Under the pieces are notes generated by a model. That model saw only the letters and a program-made list of their open reading frames with translations, was not told where the DNA came from and ran no database searches. 64,000 bases of DNA from Asterias rubens. Taxonomy: Eukaryota; Echinodermata; Asteroidea; Forcipulatida; Asteriidae. Position 1 is the stretch's first letter; every line of letters begins with the position of its first letter. A program made the position numbers and the translations under genes. Positions 26,235 through 35,000 of this stretch are shown here, piece after piece. The stretch lies in contig NC_047063.1 in the NCBI RefSeq assembly GCF_902459465.1, positions 9,485,343-9,549,342 of the forward strand, written 5' to 3'.

Positions 26235-27150
26235 TTTGCGAAAAGTCCCGATACGTAACCACTCTCAAAACGTCGTGGTTGTTAGCTCTAGTTTGTAAAG
26301 CCGCTTTTAGTCCAGGAGCTTATGGTGATCCGTAGAAAATAAATGATTAGAAGATGCCACCTAGCTAGTTACCTTCTTTAGGTCTTACAAAACAAGAAAA
26401 TGCATGTTGGCAAAATTGAAAATCTGGCAGATGGCGGCCATCTTGGATTTCAAAATGGCCACCATTTAAGTTATATTTTTCCTTCATGTTTGGCTGTGAA
26501 TGTCATAAAACGGTGATTTTTGTGACTAGAATTACATAAAAGGTACAACTGAATTGTTTCAGATGGCGGCCATCTTGGAATTAAAAATGGCCGCCTTTTT
26601 ATGTATTTGTTTCCATAACTTTGGCAATGTTGTTGTAAAATCCTGTTTTGGGTGACTAAAGTAACATTCGCAATGACTATCAAGCTATACAAGCTAGCAT
26701 TAATATAATTAATATATATATAAGACCAATAGAAACAATATTGCACCAATAAGTTAAATTGCGTCCATTTTGAAATCCAAGATGGCAAACATGGTTTTCT
26801 TGTTCCTGAGAGTCTTATTTAGGTATCTAGCCAGGTGGCATGTTCTAATCATTTATTTTCTACGGGACTTAATTTTTGGTCATAAGCTCCCCGACTATTT
26901 GTTGCAGCGTCGAGGCAAACCACTAATCAACTAGAGAACAAAGCAAACTCCCAGACATGACGTCAGCGGCATTGTCCTTTGACTTTCGCCGTCAACGGCA
27001 GATGTGTTTTAAGTTTTTCACAACCTTAGGTTGGGGCCTGATTTTTTAGTCGATAATTACAAAAAATTCAGAAGTGTACACATATCAAAATTACATAAAA
27101 ATGGTGAACAAGTGCATTATTATCAAGTTAAAATACATTTTCGTTGGAAT
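26235..27150 (+). repeat. Repeat family D, copy 1, interrupted
   Basis: Matches 50905-51195: GATTTGCGAAAAGTCCCG, ACTCTCAAAACGTC, then (after an insertion of about 600 bases) TTTGTTGCAGCGT, ATGACGTCAGCGGCATTGTC, GGGCCTGATTTTTTA and AAATGGTGAACAAGTGCATT. The copy at 50905 is uninterrupted, so it shows the pre-insertion state. Confidence 0.7.
26318..26892. mobile_element. MITE inserted in repeat D
   Basis: Left end AGGAGCTTATGGTGATCCGT and right end, inverted, GGGAGCTTATGACCAAAAA...CCGTAGAAAATAAATGATTA; arms of about 75 bases match imperfectly. The interior has two direct copies of CAGATGGCGGCCATCTTGGA at about 26427 and 26560. Confidence 0.65.
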
Positions 27151-27169
27151 CATCTCATCTTTTTTCAAA

Positions 27170-27255
27170 AGCCTATACTGTACGGCGCCATGAGCAACGA
27201 TTGTTGGACTAGCGCTTTATAAATTTAACAATTGATTGATTGATTGATAATCGGT
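27170..27255 (+). mobile_element. Non-LTR retrotransposon-like 3' tail
   Basis: TGGACTAGCGCTTTATAAAT followed by TTAACAATTGATTGATTGAT, the hairpin + GCGCTTTATAAAT + short tandem repeat pattern of CR1/L2-type tails. Only the tail is present. Confidence 0.45.
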
Positions 27256-27440
27256 GTGGTCTCTGGTAATAAACCATTCCCTGACAGTTTGATGTTGATT
27301 AGTGGTTTTCCAAATAGTCAAAGGAATGGTTAGAACAGATCTTATGTTTGTTATTTAAATGCGTTCACACGAAAGAAAGAGTGGGGGGGGGGGGGAGGCT
27401 GGAAGGGGTTAAAGAGAACTTTTATCAGGCGATGTTTGTT

Positions 27441-27645
27441 AAGGTAAAAGTGAAATCATACATGTAGCCCTGTGTAAACATGCGGCCTCGTAATCCGCCC
27501 GGGCGAATTAGTAATCCGCCCGGGCGAATTAGTAATCCGCCCGGGCGAAATAGTCATCCGCCCGGACGAAATAGTAATCCGCCAGGGCGAAATAGTGGAG
27601 CCCGATTTTTTTTCCGGTATGTCCTATATACGCTTCCGTAAAGAT
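27441..27645 (-). repeat. 21-bp palindromic array, right arm (inverted)
   Basis: GTAAAAGTGAAATCATACAT at 27444 is in the same direction as on the left, but the five 21-bp units at 27492-27596 (AATCCGCCCGGGCGAATTAG+T) and the exit segment GTGGAGCCCGAT...CCGGTATGTCC are inverted relative to the left array. Confidence 0.85.
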
Positions 27646-27649
27646 GGAT

Positions 27650-28358
27650 GGGGTGGACGTAATTCTGATGTTGCAGGTCGTTGATGTCTGATGTTCATTT
27701 AACCACGGTTGTCAAGAGAGAATTTTGGCTTTATGGTAGTTATTCTGTTTGAGGAACAACAGTCTGTTGAAGGGAGAAATGCATCACTAGGAAAGACGCG
27801 GATAGTAGCTTCAACAATTTCGTCAATAACAAAAAATGAGTAAATTACGACGCAACCCCTGTTGCGTAGCGTTTTACCCTCCAAACGACCATGTTCCCTC
27901 TTGAACACCACAAAGAGTAACATTTTACGAAACATTGGGTATTTTTTTCTTAGAGTGAATGCACACGACATACCGATACAAAGGGTTTTCAAGACACACT
28001 TCCCCCAACCTAACAAAATCAAGACTGCATGACATACATTTTGTATTAATATTATCTTAACACTATTATAGCTTTAAGAGACCTACAATATAAAGTGTTC
28101 AGTTGATTCTGGTTAATGTTCTGGTAAACATTGTCAATATTATGCCATGTGAAACACATTGACGAAAAGCATATTGCTGTACCTAAAGAGGTGGGCAACT
28201 ATTGGTCATCATTATGTGGCCAACGTCAATGCGACTGTTCTGACGTCTAGTACGGGCGGTTTGTCGTGACGGGCGCTATTGAGAGAGTTGAATGAGCGGG
28301 TCGACCGCGGTGCTAGCTGTGCGTGAAAGGTAAACGTGACGAACGCCTTGCCCGGAGA
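27650..28358. other. 3' flank of TIR receptor 2
   Basis: No gene recognised. The last 150 bases before the receptor stop (28200-28358) are GC- and CpG-rich compared with the surroundings, with ACGTCTAGTACGGGC and ACTAACGTCTAGC. Confidence 0.35.
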
Positions 28359-30254
28359 CTAACGTCTAGCTAAAAGAGCGCGCTGTAGTTGCCCCCAACA
28401 TCTATCCTCATCCTTCGTATCCCATTCTAGACATGTCATCTTATCTCGGAGTGCTCTCAAGGTAGCCGGTAAATCCTCGACAGGTAGAGCGTCCATCAAG
28501 ACGAGCAAAAGACGCGTCTCACTGCCCGGCACTAAACTTGCGCCGTCACCAGGCCCGGTGACACTGTCTACAGACGCCACCATCTGAGAACATGCCATGT
28601 TTAGCTCCAGCAAGCACTGACCACTGGTAATAAACTCTCTATTCAATAGGACGATGGTAGCTCGACTGTTATTCATGGCGCTCGACACATTGTCCAGATT
28701 GTCGACACCAACCAGAAAGTCTCTAAAAGACACACACAATTGTAAATTGTGCGGTTCCTGCTCTAGTTTTGGTACCATCGTTAGTGCGACAAATTCGGCC
28801 ATACTATCATGATGGCAGACGTACGCATCGTATATACGGTTAACTTCTATAAAGTTGACAGAGTTAGTTGAGTGTTGGCGGGAACCAGACTCGGTGCTAT
28901 GGCGTCTGAAAAAAACAAAGCACCTTCTCTTCAGTTTCTTATGCAGTATCAAACTGCTTGCTATGACCGCTACACTTAAGACAGCCAACACTGTGACTAT
29001 GGGAACAATAACGTGATACTGCGGCGGCCCGAAGTCACCCCCTGGACTTACGTCATCACCTTTCTTCGTGGTTTGGAGTAGGCCTACTGAATCTGGTGAT
29101 GTCACTGATGACGTGGTACCCATAAGCAGCTTTTCCGTGACAACCTCGCTGCAGTTTGTCTCCAAGGCAGAAACCAAATCAGGCGATGTCAGCTCGATCT
29201 TGGAGAACTTCAAAGGATATTTGCAAAAGACGTTTCCTGGACCAATATCCAGAGATGCCTCCCTCAGCCACCGTATAAACGGCAGCATATCACACCTACA
29301 GTCGAAGGGGTTGCCTCTGAGTGAAAGCCCCCTCAAGTTAGTTAAACCTGTCAGAACTTCAAGGACTGCTTGATCGACAGTCTCTATCTTATTCCCTTGC
29401 ACGTCAATCTTGGCCAGTTCTGGCAGCTTACTCAGTAGGTTGGCATCAAGGGACTTAATGTTGTTATCAGATAGGTCCAAGTACTTCAAGGTTTTTAATC
29501 CGCTCAGTGTAGATGGCATCACCATCAAGTTATTACCGGATAGATCGAGTGATTTCAAGCTTGGTAGATCCACGAGAAGTAAGGTTCTAATGGTGCTGCT
29601 ATCAGACGCTGTGATTTCCAATTGACGCAGGGAAGGTAAATTGGTGAACATCAGTGATGTTGATGAAGCTACCCGCGTATATTCGATGGTGACTCTCTCC
29701 AGAACGTCAAGAGAGTGAACAGGGGGAAATGTTATTGCCGTGCCGTCGACCGATACAATATTATACACAGTAACACTCAGCAGGGAGTGACTGACATCTC
29801 GTAGAGCCTCCGAGGGGAACTCGTTCATTGCTGATCCAGAAAATGTTACGTGCTGTATCTCAAGTCCCCGGAGTGAACCTCTAATGAGTGGAGCGAAGTT
29901 GTCGATCAGATAAAACCCTAGGGAACTGGGCGATGAGGAGGAGCTGTTCGCGAAGGCCACAAATGCATCTGGTGGGACGACGAAAGGCTCCCTGGAATGC
30001 TGCGCATTATTATGAAGTTCGAGTCCGTAAGGCTCTGATGGAAATTCGGTCACGATACTGAACTGAGCGAAGTCGAAGTCAGGACTGCTGACGTCACATG
30101 AGACAGATAAATAAATCGGGCCAAAGAAGCTGTTCAAACAGTTGCAAGTCGGTGCATCACAGAGCTCCAATGACGTCACATTGGGAAAGATGAGGATGCC
30201 CCCCACCAGGGTAAAAAAATACAGAAGATGATGTTGGGTATCACCACAATACAT
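28359..30254 (-). CDS. LRR-transmembrane-TIR receptor (Toll-like), copy 2, intronless
   Basis: Single open frame of 631 residues from ATG 30254, chosen because it puts HHLLYFFTLVGGILIF in signal-peptide position; an upstream in-frame ATG at 30314 adds 20 residues. The ectodomain has an N-terminal Cys cluster (CDAPTCNC), then clearer leucine-rich repeats than copy 1 (LKSLDLSGNNLMVMP, LKYLDLSDNNIKSLD, LRGLSLRGNPFDCRCD), an LRR C-terminal cap, and a membrane helix (about 414-437). The TIR domain (about 475-628) has box 1 YDAYVCHHD, box 2 LCVSFRDFLVG and RCWGQL. Like copy 1, it lacks the BB-loop proline. The last 70 or so residues of the TIR are nearly identical to copy 1 at both protein and DNA level, while the ectodomains are barely alignable. 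The same transcriptional direction and about 6.5 kb spacing suggest tandem duplication. Ligand unknown. Confidence 0.9.
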   Translation of the reverse strand: MYCGDTQHHLLYFFTLVGGILIFPNVTSLELCDAPTCNCLNSFFGPIYLSVSCDVSSPDFDFAQFSIVTEFPSEPYGLELHNNAQHSREPFVVPPDAFVAFANSSSSSPSSLGFYLIDNFAPLIRGSLRGLEIQHVTFSGSAMNEFPSEALRDVSHSLLSVTVYNIVSVDGTAITFPPVHSLDVLERVTIEYTRVASSTSLMFTNLPSLRQLEITASDSSTIRTLLLVDLPSLKSLDLSGNNLMVMPSTLSGLKTLKYLDLSDNNIKSLDANLLSKLPELAKIDVQGNKIETVDQAVLEVLTGLTNLRGLSLRGNPFDCRCDMLPFIRWLREASLDIGPGNVFCKYPLKFSKIELTSPDLVSALETNCSEVVTEKLLMGTTSSVTSPDSVGLLQTTKKGDDVSPGGDFGPPQYHVIVPIVTVLAVLSVAVIASSLILHKKLKRRCFVFFRRHSTESGSRQHSTNSVNFIEVNRIYDAYVCHHDSMAEFVALTMVPKLEQEPHNLQLCVSFRDFLVGVDNLDNVSSAMNNSRATIVLLNREFITSGQCLLELNMACSQMVASVDSVTGPGDGASLVPGSETRLLLVLMDALPVEDLPATLRALRDKMTCLEWDTKDEDRCWGQLQRALLARR

Positions 30255-31000
30255 GATGACTGACTTGACACGACCAAAATGACGGATACACTTTAGATTT
30301 TGTGGATTTCCCACGAGGCTCTATACACTGAGTCACTGGTGTTCAACTGCACTGGTTTTTAGTGATAATTTTGAGTATTTTGTGGGCATGATCACTGTGA
30401 CATAGTCATTCACCCACTCAGTGGGCCCAAGTTGCCTGCTAGCTTGAGTCGGGCTCGATGTCTATTACACTGTAGTCACTGTGTATCTAAAACAATTCTT
30501 CTGGATGACACTGTTAACAGGTTTGACAGCATCATGAGTTGTATTCCCTGCCCCCTGGCTATGAAAAAAACCCATTATACCTCAGTGTGTCTGCAACCAA
30601 CGCTTTTTCAGGTGAACATTTCCGGGGAAAAAAAACCAGTTTCAGTTCAGCTGAAACTGTTGTTATCTTTACCGAGGTCATAGAATACTCCATCGCAACC
30701 ACTAGGAAACAGCACCTTCCACTTTCATTCAATCATTCATGATTGTGTTCTGTGTGAGTGCAATAGGTAGATGGAGGCATTCATTGCCAAGAATTCCTTT
30801 GAAATGTGATCTAATTAGTTTGTTTCTTTTTTCTTTTCTTATGATGTGGAAAGTTTTGTTTTTTGTAATGATGTGGAAAGTAAAAGTCAATTTTTAATGA
30901 ATTGAAATTGAAAAGACTGGGATGGAAAGAAAATTGATTAGACTTACTCGATTGGGTGATTTCTAAATTGTGTGCCTGTTTTTTTAATATGCTTTCTTTT
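30255..31000. other. 5' flank of TIR receptor 2
   Basis: Probable upstream region of the minus-strand receptor gene. AT-rich; no TATA box or NF-kB site could be called with confidence. Confidence 0.3.
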
Positions 31001-31383
31001 TAAAGGCAGTGGATACTATTGGTATTTACTCAATATAATTATTGGCATAAAACCTTTCTTGGTGACGAGTAATGGGGAGAGGTTGATGGTATAAAGCATT
31101 GTGAGAAACGGCTCCCTCTAAAGTGCAATAGTTTTCGAGAAAGAAGTAATTTTCCACGAATTTGATTTCGAGACCTCAGATTTAGAACTTGAGGTCTCGA
31201 AATCAACCATCTAAACGCACACAATTAGTGTGACAATAATTATTTTTCTTTCATTATTATCTCGCAACTTCGATGACCGATTGAGCTCAAATTTTCACAG
31301 GTTTGTTATTTTATGCATTGTTGAGATACACCAACTGTGAAGGCTAGTCTTTGACACTTTCCAATAGTGTTCACTGCCTTTAA
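31001..31383. mobile_element. TTAA MITE, subfamily 1
   Basis: TTAAAGGCAGTGGATACTAT to AATAGTGTTCACTGCCTTTAA, with the hairpin GATTTCGAGACCTCA/TGAGGTCTCGAAATC and TTAA at both ends. Confidence 0.9.
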
Positions 31384-31617
31384 ACATTATTTCGGTTGTT
31401 GAGTACTCAAGATTCTCAGAAACGCGAAATTATTCACTATGAACTCCTTGGAGAGAAGACAATGAAAGAAGTTTCAGTTATGAAAACACCCGCACAGTAG
31501 TGTGCTACAAACCACAAATCCAGATTATTTAGTTGAGGGCGCTCTTTCAAGTAAACCCTCTTCTAAAAGCGTTTTCGAAACGCACTGATTTGCCGTCGGT
31601 CGTTTTTTTTTGCGAGA

Positions 31618-31639
31618 GGGGTGGGGGTGGGGGCGGGGC
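31618..31639 (+). promoter_or_regulatory. G-quadruplex-prone G-tract
   Basis: GGGGTGGGGGTGGGGGCGGG contains four G runs of at least three separated by single bases, about 450 bases upstream of the synaptophysin-like ATG. This fits the standard G4 pattern. Promoter function is inference. Confidence 0.4.
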
Positions 31640-31904
31640 GGCGGCAACCTATCCCTAAATTGGTACCCCATGTCACTTTTTCATTTTGTGCTACTCAGTA
31701 GCTAGAATCTGTTAGAGGATAATAGGGACCAGTCTATCATACTACCATAACAATCTATAGCAACTAAGGTGAAGTTTGATTGGTTGAATGATAGAAGTAT
31801 CCACTTGTTTACCCAATCAGCTTCACCAATGTATAATTGAAACTGTGCTCCCATATTAATATTGCATCCAAGTTTGGTCGATGAGCACGACGTACCTTGG
31901 TGTT

Positions 31905-31919
31905 GACGGTTGATGACAG
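31905..31919 (+). promoter_or_regulatory. Weak match to the SUCLG2/MGLL block upstream of the synaptophysin-like gene
   Basis: GACGGTTGATGACAG matches 12 of 15 positions of GACGGTCGTTGACAA and sits 178 bases before the ATG at 32083. It may be chance; it is recorded because it is on the same strand and at a similar promoter-proximal location. Confidence 0.2.
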
Positions 31920-32082
31920 CTAGCTTGTTATTTGATTCTTAAGAAATTCGTCGTGTGTAGAGAGAGGAATTTAGCAGTAATAGGTACTTCTAGTGCTGCA
32001 AGTGGTGGGATAAAGTCTACCTTCGTTTTCGGTTGTGGACCAAAAAGAGAATTCATTCACAGGACAGGCGTCGTCAAAAATC

Positions 32083-35000
32083 ATGGAGGAGCAACCACAA
32101 CCAGGATCTTCAGCGGGAACGACAGGGGCTGCTGACCCGAAACAGGTACACTCACTACTCAGTCAGAAGTACAGCAGGGAATACCACACCACATCAATAA
32201 TTCATACAAAATTATAACTAACTAAGGGCGTAAGGAATATGGTGTATAGGTATAGTATACACTACACTAGACTACAGTACTAATGTAATACTATTATACT
32301 TTTTTTTTTTATAGTAATGCAGTATTTTAAATAATAATAACTATCTGAAAGAATAGCCTTCCCCCCTGGCCCTGGGGGATAACTTTCCGTATGGCGCCAC
32401 CACTTTTTCACTCATTTTTACAAAAAGGGATATCTCATTGAGGTAAATTAGATACTATATTATTTCATATCTAGTGAAAAAGTGGTGGCGCCATACGGAA
32501 ACTTTTCCGCCCTGGCTGGGAGTAGAAATGATAAATAGAAAATAAATAAAACACATTTACTTACTTACACTACTCAGCATGCTCAGCCCCTCAGAATATT
32601 TTTTATAACAAATAGCTCTAAAAAACAAAAATGTGGGTCAGGCCTCCGGAGCCTCAGGGGTAGTGGGTAAGCTTTGGCGATATCACGGTATTATCGAATA
32701 TCGTGATATTAATTTGGAAACGATTTCGATATCGGATGGATTTGGTTTTAATCGAAATATCGATATATCGCGATATATCACGATAATCGCGATATCGATT
32801 AAATATCGCGATGTATTTGCTAGCTTAGACATCTTGCACCCCATGGGTTTGAAGTAAAACCAGAAGAACACCTCTCTTATGCTATGACTGTCTCTTCTAC
32901 AACTTTTACTTGGAGTTTGAAGACTGATGATGTCAAATTTAATTAATCCCGAATATATCAAATATCGCGATATATTGTCGGCGATATGTCGTGAATAAAA
33001 TAAATCGATATCGCCCAAGCTTAGTAGTGGGTGGGGTCGTGTGGTGCGGTGGTGGGTTTGTTATGATTTCCCAGACAATTTTGGTTTTGTTATTATAGTT
33101 TACAGTGAGTAACAGTACATAAGGTTTATCGCGATTCAGAAACGCAATGCATTGTGGGAAGGAATATGGGGCGGTTTCTATGCAGTTTCTCTGACTCTCG
33201 CACCCAACGCCTATACCTTTGTGTGGGTTCAACAGCGCCCTCTCTTGATAATTTGCTATCCGCGATAAACCTTATTGGATAACTTTCCGTATCATGGCGC
33301 CACCACTTTATCACTCATTTTTACAAAAAGGGATATCTCATTGAGGTACATTAGATACTATATTATTTCATATTGAATGAAAAAGTGGTGGCGCCATACG
33401 AAAACTTTTCCACCTTATTAACCGCCCATAAAAAATGTGCATAAAAATAGGACCAATCCACTTCTTCGTATCCTTGGACCCATTGCCGCACCAACAATAT
33501 CATTTTTTTTAAAACATCCCAAACGCAATTTTCTTTGTGGCCAGTAAAAAAATGAAGTTTCCAACCATGAATCATGACATGATCATGAAACCTATGATCA
33601 AAATGCTACTGTCATGACTGTAGGCCTACTCAACTGTTTGTAAATGGCCCTACTGCTCTAGAAATTGATCAAAAAACATCACCTGTTTTAAAATTAGGGA
33701 AAAATCAAATGATTTTTGAGAGTTAACTTTTCAAAATATCTCAATGATCTTGACAACTTGCTTGTTGACAACTTGCTCGTTGAGAATTTGTATAGACGAT
33801 GTGACCTCTGAGTTCCCTGACGTCACTCGAAAACCATAACATGATTCGCACGCATATCGCCGGGCAAAACCTTTGTGTTTTGGCAGCCAGCTAGAAAGTG
33901 TATGCAATCTTACCATGACTACGCGTATTTTTGCCTGGCGAAACATGACATACATGTATACAGTGTTTTGTCAACAGAGGGCGGTTTGAATGTAAACATA
34001 GGTCACATTAGTGCCGAAGAGTGAAATTTTGTTATTCGGATACCGCTGGCCAACTATCCGAAATTAACCGGATATTCGAATAGTTTTTTTGCCGCTAGAG
34101 GGCGCTGTTCGTTTGTGAATGAGATCTTATGGGCGGATTGATATTAGTTTTAGACAGTGTCACTCGGTTCATTCATAAAAATGACCGGATCTAATTTAAA
34201 GATGGCGATTTGCTTTTTCTTTTGATCGTGATTGACTCTACGTGAAGGAAAACCTTTGTAAACTTGAACAAATTACGTCAGAAATGTCATTGTTTTAACT
34301 CTTCACGGAGGTGAGCATAGTTAAATACTTAATTTATGCTGTTTTATGTTGTCTCAATAGAAGGATTCAGACAAAACATTCATATCAGTTGTCGCCCGAC
34401 GTCCGCGGATATTCGGTTGTTATTACAGAATTATCCGGTTTGTAAATAGGTATTCGCGCCCTATGCGGATATCCTGTTAAGAAAAAAAGGCATTCGCGGT
34501 TACGGATAGGAAAACCTATTCGCCATTAACCGGATATTTGAATAATTCGCCCAGGCCTAGGTCACATCGTCTATACATTCTCATGAATGCCTTTCAACAC
34601 CTTCTTTTTAGCGGTAACAACATTTGGGTATAATAACCAGGTTTTGTCGGGTTCCCTCAACAACTACACAATTATTTTTCTACAATTGAATAAATTGGTA
34701 ATACTGTACTGAACTGGTTCATTTACTATTGATTTGTAGTAAGTGTGTGTGTATTGAACAAATTCACCTGACGTCATCATCAGAATAATCTTGGATACTA
34801 TTTTGGTGGTTAATAATCACTGTGGGTTCTTCAGTGAAGTGCACCTCCTACTGACCACCAAAATGGTGAGCGTGGCAGAGTCGCCGCGTGTGATGGGTCA
34901 AAATTCTTTTGTAATCGCGACTCCATAATAGAGAATTACATAATTTGATATTTGTAGTTTTAAAACTAGGGAAGTGTGGATACTATTTAATGTGTAAATA

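Noticed and set aside
25549-27596. CRISPR array
   Set aside because: The 21-bp units are directly adjacent without spacers, and the genome is eukaryotic.
29068-29625. Plus-strand frames inside TIR receptor 2
   Set aside because: Antisense shadows of the receptor coding region.
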